Assembly: GCA_030562195.1 (NCBI GenBank)
Contig: CM060202.1
Location: 31,858,599-31,922,598 of the forward strand
DNA: 64,000 bases
Source of the DNA: Nipponacmea schrenckii
Lineage: Eukaryota; Mollusca; Gastropoda; Lottiidae
Reading direction: 5' to 3'
Positions within the stretch are counted from its first letter, which is position 1; every line of letters starts with the position of its first letter. The notes beneath the pieces were generated by a model. The model was not told the origin of the DNA and made no database searches. It saw only the letters and a program-made list of their open reading frames with translations. Of the stretch, positions 33,601-39,990 are shown piece by piece. Position numbers and translations under genes: made by a program.

Positions 33601-34032
33601 AATGAGCGAGTACACAAAGATAGACAAGGTCTTGTAATTGTAGGCCACAGTAGTTATAGAGATCTTGTATGTAATAATATATTGTAGTTCGACATGAAAT
33701 GTTTCCAAGAAAGTACATTCTTTACATGTCCGTGTGGTTGAAAGCCTATGATATGAATCGACAAAAAAAAACTAACTTTAAAGATGAAGTCGAACAATCG
33801 GTGTCATCCTTAACTCTATTCCTAAATTGCCGAAACGATTTGATAGTTGTTATTATGACTAAATTATTTTAATCACTCCTGCCGTAATGACCAAGTCTAT
33901 ATTGTAAAAGGTTATGATTATATCAATAGAACTCCATCCTAAAACATTTCAATCAAGTTTAGGTAAATATAACTTACTATGTATATGTATTATTAGTCCT
34001 ACAAATATACAACTTATAATAAGGACCGCCAT
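18574..34032 (-). CDS. Gene A: FTP-lectin/EGF-repeat single-pass receptor (Draper/MEGF10-like), 18 exons
   Basis: Complete exon chain on the minus strand, all GT-AG and all phases consistent: 33978-34032, 32458-32583, 31963-32187, 28186-28374, 27566-27700, 27198-27344, 26833-26976, 26009-26152, 25613-25762, 25294-25437, exon 11 (24902-24968 plus 21452-21528, interrupted), 21134-21286, 20825-20938, 20068-20089, 19846-19895, 19337-19373, 19037-19077, 18574-18677. This gives 707 residues with exon 11 or 659 without. Order: signal peptide (1-18), EGF-like (19-60), FTP/F5-8C lectin-type domain (61-198), eight EGF-like repeats (199-585), membrane helix (about 592-618), tyrosine-containing tail. Family knowledge links EGF-repeat receptors with YxxL tails to engulfment and scavenging; an FTP domain usually binds fucose-type glycans. 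The receptor role and ligand are inference. No in-frame stop or frameshift was seen; the only break is the 3.4-kb insertion in exon 11. Confidence 0.85.
19037..20089 (-). CDS. Gene A exons 14-17: micro-exons of the cytoplasmic tail
   Basis: Four very short exons: 14 (20068-20089, 22 bp), 15 (19846-19895, 50 bp), 16 (19337-19373, 37 bp), 17 (19037-19077, 41 bp). Joined, they read DSSHSQS, then NVYESTG…HIYDDL, then a basic/polar stretch, then [14 protein letters not shown] and YINL are YxxL motifs; SDYINL fits an ITIM-like pattern and YIN fits a Grb2-type pYxN site. Single exons are not frame-neutral, but 14+15 (72 bp) and 16+17 (78 bp) are, so paired skipping would keep the last exon in frame. 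Signalling function is inference from motif shape. Confidence 0.75.
20245..20702. mobile_element. MITE (GGGGCACA family) in gene A intron 13
   Basis: Right end is TGTGCCCCTTTAAA; the left terminus is eroded (TTTTTTTGGGGCC). Homologous to the full copy at 36771-37257. Gene D at about 8236-8260 has the same intron without it, so it inserted after the copies split. Confidence 0.65.
20825..20938 (-). CDS. Gene A exon 13: transmembrane segment
   Basis: A 114-bp exon (38 codons). It encodes GNNDKDT, then a long hydrophobic run (about 26 residues of I, L, V, A, F and G), then the basic stop-transfer KYRQYK. The topology is type I, given the N-terminal signal sequence. Splice sites TTTTAG and GTACAA. 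Confidence 0.85.
21134..21286 (-). CDS. Gene A exon 12: membrane-proximal EGF-like repeat
   Basis: A 153-bp phase 1-1 exon beginning [11 protein letters not shown] and ending [10 protein letters not shown]. Eight cysteines. It is 21 bp shorter than the homologs in genes D and C, lacking the ASKDVDK stalk segment. Confidence 0.8.
21452..24968 (-). CDS. Gene A exon 11: EGF-like exon split by a 3373-bp Helitron-like array
   Basis: The 5' part of the exon (67 bp) is 24902-24968 and encodes [11 protein letters not shown]…; the 3' part (77 bp) is 21452-21528 and encodes …[16 protein letters not shown]. Together they make exactly the 144 bp of the uninterrupted copies at 9002-9145 and 63506-63649. 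The insertion lies between AA and TT with no other base lost. Because the exon is phase 1-1, skipping it removes one EGF repeat without a frameshift; reading through would hit stops in the array. Confidence 0.85.
21529..24901 (-). mobile_element. Tandem array of three Helentron/HINE-like elements
   Basis: Three direct copies: 21529-22620, 22621-23766, 23767-24901. On the minus strand each full unit starts TTACGTATTTCGAC and ends …TCGAAATACGTTCATAATTG then TAAGCAATTCTAG. The features are a subterminal inverted repeat (ACGTATTTCGA/TCGAAATACGT), a short 3' hairpin (AATTG-TAAG-CAATT) and a terminal CTAG followed by T. These are hallmarks of non-autonomous Helitron-like (Helentron/HINE, DINE-1 type) elements. 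The copy at 21529-22620, last on the minus strand, lacks about 60 bp of its 5' end up to the poly-T. No Rep/helicase coding is present. Junctions are CTAG directly followed by TTACG, so units are joined head to tail. Confidence 0.8.
25294..26152 (-). CDS. Gene A exons 8-10: three EGF-like repeats
   Basis: Exon 8 (26009-26152, 144 bp) ends SPIDCSK. Exon 9 (25613-25762, 150 bp) and exon 10 (25294-25437, 144 bp) end VLDCTQ- and DCTQ-like. All begin [19 protein letters not shown] and share [16 protein letters not shown]. Eight cysteines each, as in MEGF/SREC-type repeats. They are near copies of one another and of the gene B, C and D exons, pointing to recent duplication or gene conversion. Confidence 0.85.
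26215..26832. repeat. Minisatellite derived from the 3' end of EGF exon 7 and its splice donor
   Basis: About 15 tandem units of about 40 bp, directly abutting exon 7 on its donor side. On the minus strand the unit is GTAAACCAGG, then TTATAGAGAAGATGATTGTA, then CAGTAGGTAA. In the exon frame it would read [11 protein letters not shown] followed by G|GTAAGTA, i.e. the end of the EGF domain plus the 5' splice site. The true exon end ([11 protein letters not shown], 26833) is the first unit. Homologous arrays lie at 50455-51345 and 11620-11810. Confidence 0.8.
26833..27700 (-). CDS. Gene A exons 5-7: EGF-like repeats
   Basis: Exon 5 (27566-27700, 135 bp) begins [10 protein letters not shown] and contains [16 protein letters not shown]. 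Exon 6 (27198-27344, 147 bp) begins [11 protein letters not shown] with a non-consensus donor GTTGAT. Exon 7 (26833-26976, 144 bp) begins [11 protein letters not shown] and ends [10 protein letters not shown]. All are phase 1-1. Gene B keeps exon 5 (51454-51588) but lacks 6 and 7. Confidence 0.8.
28186..28374 (-). CDS. Gene A exon 4: second half of FTP lectin-type domain
   Basis: A 189-bp phase 1-1 exon encoding [18 protein letters not shown]…, then [12 protein letters not shown] and a C-terminal ICEVEIY. The C-x-n-C…G…(L/I)CEVE(I/V)Y ending is the signature close of fucolectin/FTP-type F5/8C domains. The usual double cysteine after the first Arg of the sugar site is not present, so glycan binding may be altered. 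Confidence 0.8.
28987..29691 (+). CDS. SGNH-hydrolase-like reading frame of the Penelope-like element
   Basis: An open frame of 234 residues with a Pro/Ser/Thr-rich N-terminus. It then reads [13 protein letters not shown] (block I-like G-S), [11 protein letters not shown] and [14 protein letters not shown] (GxND-like, here GLNN), and near the end [13 protein letters not shown] (D-x-x-H-like, here DNLHW). This pattern matches SGNH/GDSL-like domains reported in some retroelement proteins. The true N-terminus is probably upstream (in frame from about 28691 after frameshifts). Function in the element is unknown. Confidence 0.55.
   Translation: MDQQTTQNSPTRSSRVPRPSPPRTRSQSVPNATFVTTTNPVPITPSTTIISATKHFYHQTKDKSSWNLPALQKSTLIIGSSNLNRITKTAPDTEIHSYPGAQIHHIQSILESYDHDHKPATIILHVGLNNRDQLAKTSFNQAQKLISTANQTFPSSKIIFSCIPNSNKISKKAQQNLKTFNDMMMNSDTENATILSPYEEEFEPVDNLHWSPETANNIYLFWIHQLQAPGKSLN
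29736..30545 (+). pseudogene. Penelope-like reverse transcriptase, central deletion and stops
   Basis: Opens [20 protein letters not shown], continues to [17 protein letters not shown], and then directly [21 protein letters not shown] and [13 protein letters not shown] (the LDD box). The region that should contain the first catalytic Asp (DV..LYTNIP) is missing, yet the frame continues across the join. In-frame TAA at 30165 and 30375 and a frameshift near 30370 follow, with the thumb region [17 protein letters not shown] in another frame. Confidence 0.7.
30554..31318 (+). CDS. GIY-YIG endonuclease portion of the Penelope-like element
   Basis: Cys-rich entry [11 protein letters not shown], then [20 protein letters not shown] (the GIY-YIG core as IYL…YIG), then [11 protein letters not shown] and SNHF. 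This is the arrangement in the Neptune/Poseidon-type Penelope endonucleases. The frame runs on through the hairpin (TPRPSGE) and the T run (poly-Phe), so the last about 45 codons are unlikely to be native. Confidence 0.75.
   Translation: MPPGLRSAPCMSTRCKTCPFISETHYFLCNSTNKRYPIQEHLTCENSNVIYLISCKKCPKQYIGETKNKLRTRFNAHRSDIKFKKDKPVSNHFNLDDHSLDDLTLTPIERIEIDLPEDETTKFRQSREAHWIETLNTARPIGLNIHHSVGIAPFVVPFNTTSNKASKIVQTHYKSLQEKFPHVYKQKMIVAYSKNQNLNDNLVHSKLKIICTNRHYTPRPSGEFFFFFLISDQKRRKSSNRSRSQFLNKIFVPP
31385..31650. repeat. Fragment of GGAC-type inverted-terminus repeat
   Basis: Contains AAGTTTCATCAAGATCGAAT, ATGTATGAAGATCAGATAAA and a decayed GACAGACCGAC tract followed by AGCAATATACATT and GTCCATGTGACTG. 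The homologous piece in gene B's intron is 52780-53060, so the insertion predates the A/B duplication. Confidence 0.5.
31963..32187 (-). CDS. Gene A exon 3: first half of FTP lectin-type domain
   Basis: A 225-bp phase 1-1 exon: [15 protein letters not shown], then GPQLVVDGY (the A/LVDG motif), [22 protein letters not shown] and KIFHRYD. N-A-(x)-S…VDG…C…WW.(I/V)DL…R.D is the F5/8 type C / FTP pattern. The next exon continues directly with RLRFLKG. The gene B copy (54285-54504) is frameshifted. Confidence 0.85.
32458..32583 (-). CDS. Gene A exon 2: N-terminal EGF-like domain
   Basis: A 126-bp phase 1-1 exon encoding [19 protein letters not shown], then [13 protein letters not shown]. The six to seven cysteines fit a short EGF-like domain between signal peptide and lectin domain. 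Gene B equivalent is 54655-54780. Extra decayed copies occur at 32905-32950, 45840-45893, 54838-54893 and near 55600-55655, so this exon was duplicated repeatedly within intron 1. Confidence 0.75.
32640..32904. mobile_element. Deleted MITE (GGGGCACA family) inside an exon-2-like remnant
   Basis: Ends GGGGCACAATCTTGATTT and AAATCAAGCCTGTGCCCC are flanked on both sides by TTTAAA. Internally deleted relative to 36771-37257. It interrupts a second EGF exon (remaining piece 32905-32950, minus strand: [15 protein letters not shown]). Confidence 0.7.
32905..32950 (-). pseudogene. Decayed second copy of exon 2 in gene A
   Basis: After a TTTCAG acceptor the minus strand reads [15 protein letters not shown] and then runs into the MITE. 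Homologous to the start of exon 2; not usable. Confidence 0.6.
33978..34032 (-). CDS. Gene A exon 1: signal peptide
   Basis: ATG at 34032-34030, then [18 protein letters not shown] and one base before GTAAGTT. The first ATG of the conserved 55-bp exon 1 is used in all three copies seen. There is no in-frame ATG just upstream in the conserved leader. Confidence 0.75.
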
Positions 34033-34090
34033 ATTCAATTGGAAGAAGAGAGGAAGTAAAATTTGGTCTATAAATATATCATATAACTTG
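34033..34090 (-). promoter_or_regulatory. Conserved leader/possible core promoter upstream of exon 1
   Basis: Upstream of the ATG the minus strand has TATATTTATAGACC, then TTTTACTTCCTCTCTTC, then CAATTGA(A). Genes B and L keep TTTTACTTCC and CAATTGAAC or close variants at the same spacing. The TATA-like reading is speculative; conservation among copies is what is seen. Confidence 0.3.
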
Positions 34091-34309
34091 AAATAAGATG
34101 AAGATAATGTTTATTATGAAAATATGCATTGACAAAAGAAACACACGGTATATGGGTATACCATATTGTGTGATAACTTGAAGTTTCACATGCTCATATG
34201 TCTCTTGATGACACAGCCTGTGAAACGTTGACTTAATAAATGTCAGAAATAGTACAACCATAAATCGTGTGCTCCATATAAAGCACCAGTCCCCCAGCAC
34301 TAGTCGCAT

Positions 34310-35770
34310 TGACATATGAAGAATGTTCACCGTGCTTCTGCGATCATCGCAAAGCATCAAACTCCTTCTCACGACAGCTGAACAAGAGCATGAACAAATT
34401 CATGCTTGCAATGAAATTTGTGGAAGAGATTGAAGCTACTGAAAATGAGGATGGTTCATGGACTTTGTTCAACTATAAAAGGGTTCTTTTCTATCATATA
34501 TTTACACTCAAGGCCGCAGTAGAGGAACACATCCCTCCTCTTTAGCCACTACCAAATGATGATTGTCCCATTCTAAAATTCTTCTTAGGGGATGATGCCA
34601 TTATCTATCCCGAATATGCAAAAGACCAATAATATAGTAATATATCTTGAATAAAGTGAGCATTCTAGCAGGAATAAAGTAGATATTAAAGGAGTCAGTC
34701 GAGGCAATAATTATGCAATTGTACCACAAATAACAAAAATTCTGAGTTCTGATTGGTCGAAATACATGGGGTTTAATAGCAATTTGACATCATGTCTTTG
34801 CAATTTGGCGTATTAATTTCAGCGAACTAGTTACAAATCTTGTTAATGTTAATGATAAAAAGGATGTCTTCTTTTTCATTCCATAGCGCACGTGCAGTTT
34901 GTTGTTATGTGTGTCATACTGCACCTAACGTCATAAAAACCGAATAACCCATGTCTAAATTTTCCATAAAAAAGAGTCCGGGAACAAAATCATCACAATA
35001 TGTGGTACAATTCCGATAAACGACTTTCTGTTTTAGATTTAGAGGGGGTTTATTCGATATTTAACCATGCTTGAATATACCATTAGAGACCCTCGACCGC
35101 AAGCGGTCTCGGGATCTAATGATTCAAGCATGGTTAAATATCGAATAAACCCCCTCTAAATCTAAAACAGAAAGTGTTTATCTTCTAATTAGTCTCATGA
35201 GTTCAATTTCTAAACTAGATAGCGTAAAAAACAGAAAAGATCTGGTCAGAAATAAAATGAACATGGTCTCGAATTTCATTCGAATCGACTGGATAATAAT
35301 GCAACCTCGTTGTTTGTTTGTTAACTGGGGTGACTTAAACTCCATATCAGGAACTTTTTTGTTTCTTAAAGAATTCGTATGATAATCTTTCAGTAAAATA
35401 TTTGCCACACATTCTTTCTAATGTATTTGGAATTTTAAGTTGCTCAATAAAGCAACGTTGTATACCTTGTGGGATATTCATTCAGTCAACCAATGACAAG
35501 TGGTACGACAATAACTTGAGTATACGTCGATAAAAGCTTATAAGCTGAAAATTAAAGCAAACGGTTCGCTGATATCGGCAAATATTTGCCGACTTTCTGT
35601 GTATCATTACAGGCTAGGCGGAAAAAGGTCGTGAAAGCATCTGTACTAAGTTCTTGCAATTGCAAGCAATGAAATATTTTTCACTCTTTCGAGCTGTAGT
35701 GATCCAGTTAGAAAGCTTGTGATCCTCACAGAAGCACGGCGAACCTTCGCATATGTCATTGCGATTGTTA
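34310..35770. repeat. Diverged inverted repeats flanking a hairpin
   Basis: The segment at about 34305-34362 (GACATATGAAGAATGTTCAC, then CGTGCTTCTGCG) matches the reverse complement of about 35700-35765 (GACATATGCGAAGGTTCGCC, then GTGCTTCTGTGA). Both give a frame with SPCFC(E)DH..SN. The pair is roughly symmetric about the palindrome at 35015-35182. No gene assigned to either frame. Confidence 0.45.
35015..35182. repeat. 168-bp near-perfect palindrome with nested central hairpin
   Basis: The left arm (GATAAAC…CTTTCTGTTTTAGATTTAGA…) and right arm are complementary over about 48 bp without mismatch. Complementarity then continues with one small gap to the central GACCGC-AA-GCGGTC hairpin at about 35095-35108. 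No spacer. It could be a foldback/hairpin MITE or the site of an inverted duplication. Confidence 0.85.
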
Positions 35771-36339
35771 ACTTTTTCCTTCGCCAACCATCTTAAGACT
35801 GAAGTTTTCATATACGACCCCCGATATATCGTCAACATGTAGGGGGATATACGACTTTGTTAGGCGATAGCTCTTAATGGTTAACGGATGATCACCAAAC
35901 AGTTGAGAACATTCTCGAACCTTCGCTGAACTGCCGCCAACAACGCCTTCTAATCTTGGTCATTGAACGATTGAAGAATAATCTCCGTTTTACCTTTTCT
36001 ACAAGTTTGTCACAATCCATCACAAAGCATCGCAAAACTGCTCAGCTCTTAACACATTACAGACTCGGTTTATTGTCCTATCCAAACAACTTGACGCTAT
36101 TCCATGTCAACACCTCGCACCAGCGATAAAAACTGGGATGAAACGCTTAATTAACTTCTGAACTACTTTCTCGTGTTACCATGTCAGCACAGCAAGTGTA
36201 ACTGGATTGAAAAATTGAAGCAAGGCTTAATTAACTTTTGAACTACTTTCTCGTGCCAGTTCCATCGAACTGCATTACTGATATTTTGGGATTGAATTTG
36301 AGAGTGGTTATGGCCGCAGTTGAAAATATTGATATCATC

Positions 36340-37566
36340 CTTTTCAAGAACTGAGTATAGAAATATATGTCTGTAACTATAAATATTGTATTTTGACAAT
36401 ACAATTATTATGTCTATTTGATAACAAAAATCTATATACATAACAAACGTATTTTATGATTCAGTACAATAAAAATATAGTGTACACATAATGAAGGCCA
36501 CAATCAACGAAATGAAACCCAGCATGAAAAAAAAATGTTGGTTTTTTGTTTACGAACCATCTGTTTTCTGTTCTACTGCTAGTAAACCAGTGGCTGGTGG
36601 AGTGAGCATAAATATTGCATTATGAATGATTGAAATTTGGAGTTAATTATTTAAACAAGCAACTAATATGAAATATGGATTCTATATGCTATTCTATATT
36701 TCGAATAAATCTTATTCTTCCAAACGTATGGGCAATGGAGTATTTTGATTTTCAATAATAACACTTAAAAGGGCCCAGGCTTAATTTGTTTCGGACAATC
36801 ATCCGACAGCCTCAAACACATGAAATCTTTTGCTTAGCTAATCAGAAATAGTCTACAGAGCTTACCTTTAAAATTTGAGCCTTCAAATCTGTGTGTATCC
36901 ATAATTATCCGTGTTTGGAAAATTATAATGTCTTAAGATATTACGAACGTCCCGCCATATTGGAAAACGGTTCGTCTTGATAATCAAAGAGTTATCCTTC
37001 TCGTCGTGCAATAGCGGTCATCTATATAAATAGACTACAACGCATTTTCAATTGTAGACTTTGTCAACAGGACACACAATTTTCAGACTGACTGGAGACC
37101 AGCCTCGTACAGCACGGAAAAAAATGAAAAGTGAAATTTTTTGTTTGAGGCATATTTCAAGGTATTTTGCGATTTTCTTAGAGCTTGAGTATTTCTGATG
37201 AGTGTTTAAATGTAACAAAGGCCCAAAACGACCCCCTTAAAATCAATATTGTGCCCCTTTAAAGCTTTTCCTAATGTTTTTTTAAGAGTGCAAATCCATA
37301 TTTTCAGGGAGACATTGTGCCCACCCCTCCTTGCACCCCTGTAGCTATGGTCATTCCTAAACCTGACCTACAGAAAAATGTTTTGACGTCCTATATTGAG
37401 TGTTACATGTAGTTTGATACCTTCGTTTTTGAATCAATGTTAATAGCTTACAAAAATAGGCGCAGTATATCTTAATGATAAGTCAGAGCATACATACTTT
37501 AAACAATGTGATTGAATTCGATTGCATCTGTTATGCGATAAAATAAATATTTTTCAAGATGCTAGT
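36340..37566. other. Intron-1 remnant of a receptor copy that lost its signal exon
   Basis: Homologous to 1470-2170 and 57530-58100. At about 37566 the sequence goes straight from GATGCTAGTAAAATAG to the upstream region (GTCTTATATTATAATATTAT). In the other two copies about 140 bp carrying exon 1 lie between these. Confidence 0.65.
36771..37257. mobile_element. MITE (GGGGCACA family), longest copy
   Basis: Terminal inverted repeats GGGCCCAGGCTTAATTT and AAAATCAATATTGTGCCCC sit in a TTAAA(A) context. The empty site ACACTTAAAGTTTTTCC is preserved at about 1857-1873, with a near match at 57790. About 487 bp, non-coding. Other copies: 20245-20702 and 32640-32904. Confidence 0.75.
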
Positions 37567-38149
37567 AAAATAGTCTTATATTATAATATTATGAGAACAT
37601 ATCGAATACCGTCAACAGTTTGATTATTGCCAATGAGGATGTTTATTACACCTCAATAATCTCTGACTATCGAATGACTGTTGCTTCCTTGATTTATGCA
37701 TGGGTGAATATTAGTATCAATATATGGAGCAAAGTCTTCTTTCGTGTCTATTTCTTCTACATATTAAATTAAGGTGTAATGAAAAATACGGACTCAAACA
37801 TGAACCAACTAACCAACCGATAAACCTCCTTGTTTATTTTGACCCTTTGAATCTTCCTTTGGGTATTGCGAAGCATGAAATATCGACATTAAAATGCTTT
37901 TTTATTTTTTAAATCCAGGAAAATGATTGCTGTTTATAATTTAATCGTAATAAATCTCAAACAGCGCTTTGTCTTGGTTATTTTGTGAAGTGAAGTGAAG
38001 TTATTTTGTGAGGTTAGAACATTCTTTTGTCCGGTAGTTTAGACATAGATCAGGCCTTCTCAACTTGAGGCGCGCGCTACTTGCGGCGCATTGCCACAGC
38101 AATTGGCGCGCGGGCATGTTTTTTGTGAGAAAAATAAATATATAAATGA

Positions 38150-38870
38150 AAAAAACTTTGCCTCTCTTTTTGTTACTGACATTCAGAAGCCAATATGAAT
38201 CTTTGATATATAAGCAAAAAAAATAAACCTCAAAAAACTTTGCCTCTCTTTTTGTTACTCACATTCAGAAGCCAATATGATTCTTTGATATATAAGAAAA
38301 AAATAGCCTCGAAAAAATTTGCCTCTCTTTTTGTTACTGACATTCAGAAGCCAATATGAATCTTTGATATATAAGAAAAAAAAATAACCCCGAAAAACTT
38401 TGCCTCTCTTTTTGTTACTGACATTCAGAAGCCAATATGAATCTTTGATATATAAGAAAAAAACTAACCCCGAAAAACTTTGCCTCTCTTTTTGTTACTG
38501 AAATTCAGAAGCCAATATGAATCTTTGATATATAAGAAAAAAAATAACCTCGAAAAACTTTGCCTCTCTTTTTGTTACTCACATTCAGAAGCCAATATGA
38601 ATCTTTGATATATAAGAAAAAAAATAACCCCGAAAAACTTTGCCTCTCTTTTTGTTACTGACATTCAGAAGCCAATATGAATCTTTGATATATAAGAAAA
38701 AAAATAACCCCGAAAAACTTTGCCTCTCTTTTTGTTACTGACATTCAGAAGCCAATATGAATCTTTGATATATAAGTAAAAAAATAACCTCGAAAAACTT
38801 TGCCTCTCTTTTTGTTACTGACATTCAGAAGCCAATATGAATCTTTGATATATAAGACCAATATACGGGA
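38150..38870. repeat. 80-bp minisatellite array (about nine copies)
   Basis: The unit contains TTTGCCTCTCTTTTTGTTAC, then ATTCAGAAGCCAATATGAAT and CTTTGATATATAAG, then an A-run and TAACCCCGAAAAAC. Period 80 bp, very homogeneous. Preceded by a GC-rich segment with GCGCGC (about 38068-38118). Confidence 0.85.
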
Positions 38871-39449
38871 CCCTTAAAATTTTTAATTGAAGCAAATATG
38901 AACCTTTGATATATAAAAACAATATACGGGATCCTTAAATTTTTTAATTGAACACTCTTCCAAAAAATGTTATGCCTTTTCCATGTCCTTTTTCACCACG
39001 ATGTAAGTTCTTACAGTAAATGAAAAAAAGGGGTGGATGAATCTACATCCAATTGTAGTTAGGCTAAAAGTCACTAATGGTAGTGCCGACCAATATTAAA
39101 GAATTACCCCCCCCCCCCCTTGACAATTCTGTGGCCTCTATTGGACCCCCCCCCCCGGCCAATTATTCCTATTATCCCTAAAAACGCCACCATCTCCCCA
39201 AACATCCTACAAAATTAATCGATTAATGGCGCTTATTGCTGACTATTTTGACCAAAGTGATGCTTAGGGAAATTATCTTAAGAAAGCCTGATATAGATAT
39301 TTACATATATGAGTAGGCCTATCAAGAGTTAGTGGTCGAAAATACGACTTTTCTTGTAAAACAGGTCGGGTTGTCCTAAAATATGAAGTAAACGAAATCC
39401 AATTATCAATGATAATAAGAAATATTTTAGCCATAAATTATGTGAAAAA

Positions 39450-39825
39450 GGCTTTTGTTACTGACATTCAGAAGCCAATATGAATCTTTGATATATAAGA
39501 AAAAAAAATAACCTCGAAAAACTTTGCCTCTCTTTTTGTTACTCACATTCAGAAGCCAATATGAATCTTTGATATATAAGAAAAAAAATAACCCCGAAAA
39601 ACTTTGCCTCTCTTTTTGTTACTGACATTCAGAAGCCAATATGAATCTTTGATATATAAGAAAAAAAATAACCCCGAAAAACTTTGCCTCTCTTTTTGTT
39701 ACTGACATTCAGAAGCCAATACGAATCTTTGATATATAAGAAAAAAAATAACCTCGAAAAACTTTGCCTCTCTTTTTGTTACTGACATTCAGAAGCCAAT
39801 ATGAATCTTTGATATATAAGACCAA
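39450..39825. repeat. 80-bp minisatellite array, second block (about five copies)
   Basis: Same unit as 38150-38870, separated by a copy of the adjoining spacer (38870-39450) and followed by the same exit sequence (GACCAATATACGGGACCCTT). This looks like duplication of array plus spacer. Confidence 0.8.
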
Positions 39826-39990
39826 TATACGGGACCCTTAAAATTTTTAATTGAAGCAAATATGAACCTTTGATATATAAAAATAATATACGGGATCCTT
39901 AAATTTTTTAATTGAACACTCTTCCAAAAAATGTTATGCCTTTTCCATGTCCTTTTTCACCACGATGTAAGTTCTTACAGTAAATGAAAA

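Noticed and set aside
33386..33718. Overlapping frames of 83 and 85 residues on opposite strands
   Set aside because: No family resemblance, no splice context, and located in intron 1 of gene A.
38150..38870. CRISPR array
   Set aside because: The 80-bp units repeat wholly, with no unique spacers, and the host is an animal; it is a minisatellite.
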